64,000 nucleotides of DNA from the NCBI RefSeq assembly GCF_019320115.1, contig NC_089584.1:99249792-99313791 (forward strand), read 5' to 3'. The notes below the pieces were generated by a model that was given only the letters and a program-made list of their open reading frames with translations, was not told the origin of the DNA and searched no databases. Both the position numbers and the translations under genes were made by a program. The stretch is from Miscanthus floridulus (taxonomy: Eukaryota > Streptophyta > Magnoliopsida > Poales > Poaceae). Of the stretch, positions 46,496 to 57,619 are shown piece after piece. Position 1 is the stretch's first letter. Each line of letters opens with the position of its first letter.

Positions 46496-49400
46496 ATGCC
46501 GAACCACCGATCTAATCGCCTAATGAACCGTGGACGTGCGCCCACCCCTGAACCAGTTGAACCAAATAGGGGGCGGGGTGGCAACAACCGTGGCCGTGGC
46601 CGTGGACGTGGAGGGATACCCTTCAACCTGGAGAATACCCCGCTGCCTGAGGAGAACCTTCCGCCACCACCACCACCGAACCTGGCAGAAGTGATGGCAC
46701 AACAGACTCAACTTCTTGCAGCTCTTGTTAACGGAGCAAACCGTCGCCAGGGAGGTCAGCAGAATGACTTCCAAAGGAAGCTGGAAGGATTTCTGAAGCT
46801 AAGGCCACCTACCTATGATGGCACCGACCCTGACCCACTTGTAGCCGATGACTGGCTCAAGGAGATGGAGAAGAAGCTTGACCTCACTACTTTCACCGAC
46901 GATGAGTGTGTTGGAGCTGCCACACACCAGCTCACAGGTGCAGCACGCGCCTGGTGGGACAATTTCAGTGATTCCCATGAGGACCCTGCCAACATCTCAT
47001 GGGATAAGTTCGCCGAAGCATTCACTGAGTATCACATTCCCAAGGGTATCATGGAGGCCAAAGCTGAGGAGTTCCGCAACATCAAGATGGGAAAGGACAG
47101 GGTGACTGAGTACACTACTCGTTTCACCAATCTTCTTCGCTATGCACCTTCCTATGTTGTGAACTCTGAGAAGGAAAAGCTGTACTATTACCACAAGGGA
47201 CTTAACCCGCACATCAAGCTAAAGTTTGGCGGTATTGAGAGTAACATGTTGTGTGCTCTGGTGGATCGCTGCATCCAGATTGAGAAGGACCATGCTGAAG
47301 CTAGAGAAGAGTACAGGGAGAGGAAGCGTAAGCCTGAGGAGTCCCTCCGTGGCCGTGATCGCAAGAGGTTCCACAGAGACGCACCATCCAGGGAACGCTC
47401 TCGCCACAACAGGGATGACAACCCTAGATCGAGTAGGGGTAGTGGGGGCTACATCGCCAAATACTCTCGCCCTACTCAGGATCGTTACACCCGGGACCAT
47501 TATGCTCAAGACCGCAACACTCAGGACTGTTTCAACCGTTCTCGCTCTGTGAATGAACACCCAGCACAGAACCGCCCTACACCAAGCACTAGAAACTGGA
47601 AGGCACCCGCACCAACCCCTACAGGCGGTACGCCTTTCACCTGCTTCGCTTGTGGCCAGCCGGGTCACAAAGCCGCTGAGTGCCCTCAGAACTCAGCCGC
47701 TCAGAAGTCTCAGTTCAAGGGATCTGCTACTCGTGGACGTCTCAACCATCTAGACGTCGAGGAAGCACAGGCTGCCCCGGACGTTGTGTACGGTATGTTT
47801 TTAGTTAATGGCAATACTGCATCAGTTCTATTTGACTCTAGAGCAACTTGTTCTTACATATCATCCAAATTTGCACGAGAGCATGACCTGCCTGTAACCC
47901 CACATGTAAAGCCTATCATCACCAGTTCACCTTTAGGAGACCTAAAGTGCACACACATCTGTAAGGGAGTGAGTCTTGCCATTGAGGGTCTTACCTTTAA
48001 AGCCGACCTAACCCTGTTACCTTCCACAAACCTAGATGTCATCTTAGGCATGGATTGGCTAACCATTCATCGAGGTATCATATCATGTTCACTTAGATAC
48101 ATCCAAGTGACCCACCCAATATGCCAAGTTATTAGATGTGAACCCCAGTCCAGAAAGTCCACCTCTATCCTATGTGCCCTTAAAGCGAGTTTAGAATCAC
48201 AAAAAGAGGAGAAGACAGTTCATGATGTGCCTGTGGTCAGAGACTACCTCGATGTATTCCCTGAAGAATTACCGGGTATGCCACCAGACCGTGATGTAGA
48301 GTTCATCATTGATCTTTTGCCAGTAACAGGACCCATTGCTAAGAGACCCTATCGCATGTCAGTTGATGAACTGGCCGAGCTCAAGAAACAGCTTGATGAG
48401 CTCATCTCAAAGAGATATATCAAACCCAGTGCTTTACCCTGGGGATCCCCTGTTCTGTTTGTTAAGAAGGATGGCTCAATGAGAATGTGCATTGATTACC
48501 GGAATTTGAACGCAGTCACCATCAAGAACAAGTACCCTCTGCCAAGAATCGATGATCTGCTTGATTAGCTTCGAGGTGCTAAGTATTTCTCTAAGATTGA
48601 TCTCAGATCTGGCTATCATCAGATAAAGATTCGAGAGAGTGACATCCCGAAGACAGCTTTTGTGACTAGGTATGGGCAGTTTGAGTTCACTGTGGTGTCC
48701 TTTGGACTCACGAATGCTCCCGCATACTTCATGAACATGATGAATAAGGTTTTCATGAATGAACTGGATAAGTTCATGGTAGTATTCATTGATGACATCC
48801 TTGTCTATTCACCCACCGCTGAAGAACACGAACATCATCTGAGAACTGTGCTTGAGAAACTAGCCCAATATCAGCTCTATGCAAAGTTCAGTAAATGCGA
48901 ATTCTGGCTACAGAAAGTTGCCTTCCTAGGACATGTACTATTAGCTGAAGGTGTCGCAGTTGACCCAGCCAAGATTGAAGCGGTGAAAGAGTGGGATCAA
49001 CCCCGTAATGTGACAGAAATCAGAAGTTTCTTGGGATTGGCCGGATATTATCGCCGATTCATTGAGAACTTCTCCAAGATAGCCCGTCCAATGACCAACC
49101 TTCTAAAGAAGACTAAGGAGTTTGAATGGACGCCCGAGTGCGAGCAAAGCTTCCAGGAATTAAAATAGAAGCTTACCACCACTCCTGTGCTAGCATTGCC
49201 TGATATCAGTAAAGATTTCGTGGTCTATTGTGATGCATCCCGCTAAGAACTTGGTTGTGTATTGATGCAAGAGGGAAGAGTGATAGCATATGCGTCTCGA
49301 CAGTTGAAAGAACACGAGAACCGTTACCCAACCCATGATCTTGAGTTAGCAGCAGTTGTGCATGCCTTAAAGATCTGGAGACACTACTTGATAGGCAACA

Positions 49401-51127
49401 AGTGTGATATCTACACCGATCATAAGAGCTTGAAGTACTTTTTCACTCAAGAAGATTTGAATATGAGGCAACGCCGATGGCTAGAGTTGATCAAGGACTA
49501 TGACCTGAAAATTCACTATCATCCGGGAAAGACTAATGTAGTCGTAGATGCTCTTAGTCGCAAGAGTTACTGTCACACTTTGATCACTGAATCCGTACCA
49601 CCTGAGCTCAAGGAAGAGATTGATGATTTCCAACTTGAGATACTATCGCATGACTTGTTGAATGAGCTCCACATATAGTATGATCTCACAGATCGCATCC
49701 GTCAAGCTCAGAAAAGTTGTGAAGAGATCGAATATCTCCGTGGTCTGATGAAACTAGGCTACAAGACCAACCACCGAGAAGATGAACAAGGAACCATTTG
49801 GTTCAAGGACAAAATCTGTGTCCCTTCCGATCCAGCACTACGAAAGGAGATTCTGTCTGAAGCCCATGATTTTAAGTACTGTATTCACCCTGGAAATTCA
49901 AAGATGTATCAAGACTTGAAGAAACACTTTTGGTGGAAAGGCATGAAGACAGACATTGCGGGACATGTGGCACAATGTGACACCTGTAATCGAGTCAAGG
50001 CTGAACATCAAAGGCCTGCAGGTTTGCTAAAGCCTCTGGACGTTCCCGAGTGGAAATGGGAGAGTATATCCATGGATTTCATAGTTGGATTGCCCCGATC
50101 ACAGAAAGGCAATGATTCCATCTGGGTGATTGTTGATCGCGTGACTAAGATTGCTCACTTTGTACCAGTTAAGACCAAAACCAATGCCAAAAAATTGGCA
50201 AATCTATATGTTGAGCATATTCTCAGACTGCATGGAGCTCCCTCTAGAATTGTGTCTAATCGTGGTCCTTAGTTTGTGTCCCGATTCTAGGAAGCCCTAC
50301 ACAAGTCCATTGGAACCAAACTTGATTTCAGTACCGCTTACCACCCACAGACAGATGGACAAAATGAACGAGTAAATCAGATTTTAGAAGATATGCTTCG
50401 CTCTAGTGTACTGAATTATGGCTCTGATTGGGAGAAATGCCTACCCTATGCAGAGTTCTCTTACAACAACAGCTACCAAGCCAGTATCAAGATGTCGCCA
50501 TTTAAAGCTCTGTATGGCAGACCTTGTAAGACACCTTTGATGTGGTCCCAACCAGGAGAAAGATCATTCTTTGACTCCGCTAAGATTCAAGATGCCGAAG
50601 AAGGAGTTGCTCAAGTGAAGGAGAACTTGAGGATTGCTCAAAGTCGATACAAGAGCTATGCTGACAAAAGAATAAGAGAACTTGAGTTCAATGTGGGAGA
50701 CTTCGTCTATCTCAAAGTATCCCCGCTATGTGGAACTGTCAGATTCCATGTGAAAGGAAAACTTGCCCCTAGATTTGTTGGCCCATACAAGATTTGCAAG
50801 AGGATTGGAAAGCTCGCCTACAAACTTGAGCTACCTAAGGAATTGGCGGGTGTACATCCCGTATTCCATGTCTCTCAGCTACACAAGTGTTTGAGAGTGC
50901 CCGATGAAGTAGTTCCAACTGATACACTTGACATTCAAGACACTCTCAAGTATAAAGAACATCCTATCAGAATTCTGGGAAGAGATACCAAAGAGACCCG
51001 AAGCAAAACCATTCCTATGTGCAAGATCTAATGGAGCAATCACACTGAGAGAGAAGCAACATGGGAGAAAGAGTCTGACCTCCGGCTACGATATCCTTAC
51101 CTCTTCGAAGAGTACGTTACGCTTTAA
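46496..51127 (+). pseudogene. gag-pol polyprotein, single frame with seven stops
   Basis: 1,543 codons in one frame. Gag domain: [16 protein letters not shown] and [17 protein letters not shown] (about residues 125-245). CCHC knuckle: [14 protein letters not shown] (47642-47683). Protease: [12 protein letters not shown], with Arg (47840-47842) replacing the Gly of the DSG active site. [22 protein letters not shown] and FIDDILVYS catalytic motif. RNase H: VVYCDAS and [11 protein letters not shown]. Integrase: HPGNSKMY with CDTCNR zinc site, MDFIVGLP, IVSNRGP where the catalytic Asp is Asn (50258-50260), QNERVNQ. Chromodomain-like tail after 51031. Premature stops are at 48566, 49166, 49244, 49676, 50270, 50288 and 51029. 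It is dead as an enzyme source but structurally complete. Confidence 0.95.
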
Positions 51128-51148
51128 TCTCGGGGACAAGATTCTGTT

Positions 51149-51160
51149 AAGGGGGTAGGA
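51149..51160 (+). other. Polypurine tract
   Basis: AAGGGGGTAGGA ends one base before the TGTAACAACC start of the 3' LTR and would prime plus-strand synthesis. Confidence 0.85.
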
Positions 51161-51161
51161 C

Positions 51162-52929
51162 TGTAACAACCCAAAAATCCACACACCAAAAATCACAACT
51201 ACAAAATTTTTGTTGTAACCCCATGTAATGTTGAGTGACATCTGTAGGAGTCAACCCTAGGTGTTGCATTAGAAGTAACCCAACTAGATAATTTCATGAG
51301 CATGGCATGTCATTTGTTATCATGTTTATTTAAATACTGACAAATGAAACATAGCATACATTGTTATCATGTTTATTTAAATACTGACAAATGAAACATA
51401 GCATACATAGCATACAACGATAGAATTTGCATGGTAGTATGCTTACTTGATGGCCTTTACCTTGACGCAACCTTACCCCTGCATACCCTGCTATTAGGCT
51501 AGACACAGCTTACTGCTATATTTCATTGCTTACACTTCTACTACGCTTATACTACATTAATGCGTGGTGGAAACTGGTGTTATCTGGACTATGGGGAGAG
51601 TGCTGCGTGTGTGACTTGGGTGTGTGGAGGATGAGAGTTGTGTCGATCAAGTTGGAGTATACGACGAGCCTGGGGCAAGTCTTGCCATGGGGTGCTACCT
51701 GGGCACCCCTGGAATAGATACTTGTGGTGGGTAAATGGTATATGAGGTGGTCCTGGGTGTGAACCTGTGATGGGAGGAGCCCGGGATGGAGGTGCTGTGG
51801 TGGCACGGTAAATGGGAACCCTGATGAAGACATTCTGGCTTGGTCATCCCTAAGGACTTACTAGTACTCAGATTCACCGGGAAGCCTTACGTACCACTCG
51901 CCCTATATGGTGCGGGATGGTCGGACTACTTGGTAAGATATTGCTACTACTGCTAGGTTGATAGCGGACAGTGTAAGGAGGTACGGGGTGCGGTGGATTT
52001 TCCCCACACCCTTCCGAGACTTCATGGAGACCTTGTGGACTCAGCTCATGACTCACAGTTTCAACCACCCTAGACTAGACTTAGGGTGTACCAGGGCTGA
52101 ATGGTAGAGTGGCAGTATCCTAGGCTAGCAAGCGGCCGGAATCAACCCAGTTGACGACGGTCAGCGAAGAAGGCAGATCTTGTGGTTATGTAAAAACCTC
52201 TGCAGAGTGTATGGTTGATCGATCGATACATGAGCCGACTTGTCGGCTATGGACCTTTCCTGGGTTTCGCTTAAACTAGATAATGAGATGAGTCATCTTC
52301 TTCCCCCGTGAGAGAGTGTCGGTCGTAGCCAGGGGCTACGGGCCTTGAGACAGTGCCGAGAGGGAGTTGGCCTGTCAACTGAGCGATGGTATGGTGATGG
52401 TGTAGAGATGGTGGTATATTGATCCCAGGATCGAAACCTGGCTCTGAAAAGGGAATAGGGTGGAATGTGTGTGGGAATGGTGTTAGAACTTGACCAACTA
52501 TTATTATATACTTGATATGCTAAAACATAGGAAACCCTAGCCTTATAGGTTCCTTTTGATTATATCCAACTTGCATCCAATTTCCACGAAGCGATGCTCA
52601 TAGGGTGGGAGTGGCCAGTACAAATCGTACTGATAAATTTTGGCACACAGGTTCTGCTGAGGAGTATAGCTCCGACGAGTTTGACGGTTGAGGGATTCGT
52701 GCCTACGCTCAAGTTTGGCGATCTTATCTTCAAGTTGTTCTGAATGGATGCTACTTTTGATTCCGCCAATGCGGCGATGTAATAATTTATGTAATTCTGC
52801 ACTTTATGTACTCTGATATTATCGTTGTATGGATGTGGTATTCGACTGGAATTTGGGTAATATGATCTACAACGGTCATAATACACTTCGACTCTGTGGA
52901 TTTTCCTTCGCGGAAATCAGGTCGCTTCA
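51162..52929 (+). repeat. 3' LTR with 2.7 kb internal deletion (1,768 bp)
   Basis: Matches the 5' LTR at both ends but jumps from about 51407 (corresponding to 40567) to CATACAACGATAG (corresponding to 43262). A 47-bp tandem duplication (51314-51360 and 51361-51407) lies at the junction. The TATA box and the TTGAC/TGACGTCA cluster are lost. Confidence 0.9.
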
Positions 52930-53152
52930 CACACAAGGCATACGGGTAACCTAATCTTCATTATATTCTCTATTAGGCAGATCCAGCTGAGATGTTGCGT
53001 GTTCCTGCTATCCCACCAGGAGCATTACTGTCTACTACCTATCCTATATCATCTCGTGCACCATATATTCTATCACTGCTTCGCTCTCAAATTTGAGCCA
53101 AGGAAATGATGGACCCTGAACTGCTTTCAAAGCTTATCTTGAATAACTTTTG

Positions 53153-53899
53153 TAAGTAAAGGCGTATCTTGCTGTTTGTTATTGAAACTGTCAAGTGCTT
53201 GTTTGTATTTAAGGTACTAGTCAGATGATATTTAACTGAAATATAGCCTTGAATTGTTTCGCATGAAGGTTTTCTGACTCATTTGTTATGTCCATGGAAC
53301 AAATGAACATACAAGTGTCATAGCAGTATTACTAATATCATTTTTGCTAAGAACTTGCATACGTAATGGCGGTGAGACCTCCTGCCGGTTCAAGAGAAAA
53401 AAATCTGCATAGGCTAGCAATATAAGCCATGTGGCTCTTTTTAGTAATATCAGAGTATCATGCGAAAATGTTTTTTTTAGCATAATTTGGTAGGTGTTCT
53501 GCCGTTTCATTTCAGTTCGAAGCAAAGGTTCAAAGGTTACAAAACACTCACACTATACGGAGATCATGCGAAAATGTTAATTTTATTTTGTATGCATCTC
53601 CTATACAATTTGGTTTGTTGTAAGTAGTTCCCAGATATAGAGGTTAGGTGCTATTTTTATGTTTGTGCTTATGCTTTAGTTCTGAACTATTTATGAACAT
53701 TTGAAGGAATATCTAATCTTGTGCTGTAATAGTAAATTTCACTGTTGTCTCCTAAAATGGTAATTTTCAAAACAGACACCTGGTTCAGTTATGCTGTTAT
53801 GCTGACCTTTGTCATCTATGTTCTTAACAATTTCCTGTCACAACTTTGTGTGCGCGTGTGTGTGTGTGGTGGTTGGGGGGTGGGGGTCATGGCATACAG
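53153..53899. other. Hydrolase intron 6
   Basis: GTAAGTAA donor and GGCATACAG acceptor. It contains a (GT)n-rich tract near 53850-53890. No other feature. Confidence 0.7.
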
Positions 53900-54142
53900 G
53901 CACAGTACCAGCAAAGGTTTTGTTACAGCTTACGACCGCATTCCGTGATGGCGGGCTGCGCAACAGGACTGGTACCTTTTTCTTCAAAGAGCATCTGAAC
54001 AAAATCAAGGTCCCGGTGCTTGCCTTTGCTGGAGACGAGGATCTGATTTGTCCGCCAGAAGCTGTTTACGGTTTGGCAAAGCTCCATTTCTCCTTTGTTG
54101 TTTTGCAATAAGGAATCCTCCTTTTTATAGTACTAAAAACAT

Positions 54143-54284
54143 TAAGTCCTTGTTTGGATGCACTATCCACCTTAATTCTTGTGTGTTGGAGTAGATTAGG
54201 GTGGAACTTAGTTTAATTTTCGCCCCAATCCACTTTAACACACATGGATTGAGGTAGATACATGTGCATTCAAACAAACCCTAA
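54143..54284. mobile_element. Tourist-like MITE in hydrolase intron 7
   Basis: The element 54146-54281 (136 bp) has inverted ends GTCCTTGTTTGGATGCAC and GTGCATTCAAACAAACCC. It is flanked by TAA at 54143-54145 and 54282-54284. A related half copy is at 23998-24063. Confidence 0.8.
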
Positions 54285-55028
54285 AGCGTGAGTGATAGTT
54301 TTCAACCAAAAGAATATGCAGCTTTGTTCTAGTGCCTGATCTAGTGCAATGATCATGGGCATTAGAATTCATTGCCTAATTGGGCTTAGCCTACAAGCTG
54401 ACAACCTAGGACTAAGGCGCTACAGTGTTAGCTCATAGCACAGTTTCAGAAACCACAATGGGTGGTGGCTTTAGCCAAATGCATGGTCCTCATAGATTCT
54501 ATCCTTACTTGATATTCTTTCTGAATCCCTTTAGAGAAACAACTCTTAATTTTTGTTTGTGTGTGCAGAAACTGTGAAGCTAATTCCTCAGCATTTGGTT
54601 ACATACAAGGTTTTTGGAGAACCCGAAGGCCCTCACTATGCACATTATGACTTAGTTGGAGGGAGAAAGGTATGTCGACAAAAAGTGGTTAATCAGAGCT
54701 AGGAGTCCACCTTTGGTTTCTTGTACTCATCTTCACATTACGGTTATCTATACTATGCGCAGGCTGTCCATGAAGTATACCCTTGTATAATAGAGTTCCT
54801 CTCTCAACATGACGAAGTGTCTTCATGACTTTTTGCCATCGAAGTACATAGTAAATCGTCAGACTGGAACTAAAGGTGGGATTTTTTCTTTTTTTCCCAT
54901 TTGCACACCGGATTTGGTTACCTTGGTTTCTGCCTTTAGATGGCTGTTTTAACTCACAGATTGTCATTCTTAGTCCCATAGGCCATAGCAGAAGCACTGG
55001 GGAGATGAACCTTGCTGGTTGTTGGCAC

Positions 55029-56870
55029 CTCGGTGAAACCTTAAGAGCCGATGTATGTATGTAGCTGAATTCGAGGTTGCAAATGTAGTTTCAACTACTT
55101 TTGAAGGGCTTGTGTGAGTGGCGTGGTCATATGCACGTTTCAGCCGGTGGACAGTAAAAGGATTCAATGGAAGGACCCTCGGACTGTATCTCTCACCGGC
55201 AACAGTTGTAGATATACATGTGGTTTTTTCCACAACAAAAAGAGAGCACCAAAGATGGGGTCACCATCAGTCAGTGCACGTTGCACAGACCTCCATCACT
55301 CGAAATGCACACTACTCAGCCCAGCTGCCCAAACAGAGGCCGGGCTCGCAGCGTGCGGAGACCGCCGGGACGATGATGCTGCGGCCTCCTCGACCGAGCT
55401 CGCACGCGTGCCGTTGCTGCCCTGGCCGAGCTCCTCCGCACGCCGCAGCCGCCGAGACAGCACCGGCCGAGCTTTTGCGCGCGCCGCCGCTGCCGACCTT
55501 GCCTGCATGCCGCCTGCAGCTAGGTCCGACCTAGGGCAGGTATATTGCTATACGTCAGCGTGTCGTACGTCGTCTGATGCAGTGCTATGTAAGATTTTTG
55601 CTGATATGGAAGAAAGAGAGAGAGGAGAGAGAAAGAGGTTGTAGTTTCGTGAAACCACTATCTCATGAGCTAAAATTTAGGGCTATGAGGCAACTATTCT
55701 ACCATTGGATGAATTGTTGTTGTCATGTAGCTCACAAATTTATTTTAATTCTATGCATAAATTAAGAAAATTATGTGTTACTACCAGACAACATAATAAA
55801 CAACCATTGTACATATTGTCTATTAAGTCGTCGTAAAATTACGTAACACTAGACGAGACCAATGTACTTGTCCTAGGGCGCGCTGCTCCGGGCTGGTGCC
55901 GATTTAACTGTTTTAGTAGGGATGAAAACGAAAATGATAATCTCCGATTTTCGGAAATCATTTTCAAGTTTTTTTTTCTGATTTTTAGGCCTAAACGGAA
56001 ACGGTAGTGGTAATGAAAAAACAAAAACAATAATGGTAAAAATAATCGGAAACGAAAGCGAAAACAAGTTTGCCCTCTTCCGATCATTTTTTAAGATTAC
56101 CGTATTTAACCGGTAATTTATCATCGGTAATTACCGATACAACACATACTTTATAAATATTTTTTTTAGAAAAGAACTATTAGACAAGTATTTCATGCGT
56201 ATAGGAACAATCAGACAACAATCACGTACTGCACCCGTCCCTAGATAGTAACCGAGCGCCCGCACCTCTCTACCACTCGAGGTTCTTTTTTCTAGCCTTT
56301 ACCTTGTATATGATGTGTTGGCTGCTACCTGCGACACATACATATATTGTGTTTGCTTCTTATTAGTTACGTGTTTCTCAGATTTTTATTACTTATAAGC
56401 ACTATTGCACTAATACATCCATCTATTGCTAATATGATGCTTGTTATTAACCCATCTACAGCTGCCTTGTATGAGAACTAACACATCCATCACAAACTAT
56501 GTAGGATGAATTCTCAGAATATGGATGGGAAGATGTGGCCGGTGACGACGATGACAAGCCTGACATTCATCTTTAGGAAGCCTACAGCCTCCATTGCAGA
56601 AGGAACTCTAATGATTCATGTTTTGATCCGAGAGTCAACTTAGGGCCTGTTCGCTTGAACTTATCAGCCGGCTTATCAGCTAGAACTTGATCGTTTATTT
56701 GTGTCTTTGTCAAGAATTATCATATTGTTGCATGATTTGCCACTGTTTGAGACCTATGAATTGTGTGGTTTCAGCTTGTAATCTCGTCAATTGTGGCTTT
56801 ATTTATTATTGTCATGTGAGATAGATCGAGTTATATGGATTTTCTCATGTTTTACGGTTTAGCGTGTTTA
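55029..56870. repeat. Duplicated segment, copy A
   Basis: From ACCTCGGTGAAACCTTAAGA onward this segment is repeated at 61239-63269 in direct orientation with only a few percent mismatch. It starts 200 bp after the hydrolase stop codon. It contains a GC-rich block (55313-55530) with open frames on both strands but no recognisable family, and the left part of a hAT-like element. A 38-bp insertion (near 56644-56682, GGGCCTGTTCGCTTG) is unique to this copy. Confidence 0.9.
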
Positions 56871-57070
56871 TCGTTTTTAAGGATATCGTTCTCATGGATT
56901 TTGATCGTTATCGATGTATTTTCCGATCGACTACTATTGCTTTCGAAATTACCGGAATATTGGCGCCGTATTCGTTTCCGACAATATCATATCGATTTCC
57001 TTTTTAAGAAAAAACGTGAAAATGAAAATAATTTGGCCTCCTATTGATCGTTTCCGATTGTTTTCATCAT
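55917..57070. mobile_element. Decayed hAT-like element
   Basis: Left end TAGGGATGAAAACGAAAATG and right end CGATTGTTTTCATC form imperfect terminal repeats. Internal AACGGAAACGG and ACCGGTAATTTATCATCGG patterns are typical of grass hAT-derived non-autonomous elements. A possible transposase 3' exon remnant lies near 56500-56600 (GGATGAATTCTCAGAATATG). Copy B of the duplication carries the same element truncated at 63269. Confidence 0.55.
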
Positions 57071-57619
57071 GACATGATATCAGCACTCGCGGTGCAGGTG
57101 TGCAGCGACGTTTCTCAATGGAGTCGCTATAGAGAAACACAGGCTTATCGGCCCATCCCAGATGTAACGATCAGACTTATCGGCCCATTGAGGCTCATCC
57201 GGTCTAAAGTTCATCAGCCAACTATACTTTATACCATTTTAGTATACTTGTATAATTTAATGAATTAATGATCTTTTGTGAAGTTAAACTAAATTTTAGA
57301 CATCACTTTAGACCACCTGTGTAGAACCTTCACAGCTAAGATTAAGACGATAGAATCCAAACCGAGCCTAGATACATTATGAAAGCAAAGGCTCGTCCTA
57401 ACTGTTACTGCAAAACCTTTTCCTAATCACCCTAGGTAAAAGGGTATCAGAAATGACCAAAACATGGCATTTTCTTTCTGCAAGATGCAACGAATGGCTT
57501 GTGTTTACACAATTATATATATACAACGAATGGCTTGTGTTTACACAACGGGTTGTACAGGACAACAGAATTTGCTGATTCCACCCAGATATACCGACAG
57601 CGTGCCTGGAGTTTGGATT
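57071..57619. other. 3' flank of RING gene
   Basis: Should contain the minus-strand 3' untranslated region. A short direct repeat (ACAACGAATGGCTTGTGTTT-like, near 57488 and 57522) flanks an ATATATAT stretch. No gene. Confidence 0.5.

Larger units (their letters stand above)
40375..52929 (+). mobile_element. Complete Ty3/gypsy element, Tekay/Del-like, in hydrolase intron
   Basis: Two LTRs (40375-44782 and 51162-52929), both TGTAACAACCC...CTTCA, enclose a primer-binding site, an extra frame (44948-46171), a single-frame gag-pol (46496-51127) and a polypurine tract. Target duplication CACAC is at 40370-40374 and 52930-52934. The order protease-RT-RNase H-integrase and a chromodomain-like tail (IQWSNHTEREATWEKESDLR region after the last stop) place it in the chromovirus Tekay/Del group. 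It has the same orientation as the host gene. Aligned LTR portions differ by a few percent, nearly all transitions, so insertion is not very recent. All proteins are interrupted by stops. Confidence 0.95.
36024..54828 (+). pseudogene. Alpha/beta-hydrolase gene, nine exons, with lesions
   Basis: Exons are 36024(or 36122)-36428, 36528-36605, 38036-38705, 38791-38893, 40177-40277, 52977-53152, 53900-54070, 54569-54669 and 54763-54828; all introns are GT-AG and phases agree. The product matches a plant alpha/beta-hydrolase related to Arabidopsis At1g15060/At1g73750, probably plastid-targeted. Landmarks: ADELHYAPVPGTEWRLALWR (exon 1), HPLMLLSGVATNAIGFDLSP, nucleophile elbow AIGHSMGGILLYAM (exon 4), Asp region FAGDEDLICPP (exon 7) and His region GPHYAHYDLVGG (exon 8). 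Lesions: an extra C near 38607-38612 (exon 3), an extra T near 53040 and a TGA at 53095-53097 (exon 6). Exon 1 may hold another frame change: the MRLPHAAD start at 36122 is out of frame with CEHVAEKP. Intron 5 contains a 12.6 kb retrotransposon. The substrate is unknown. Confidence 0.85.
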
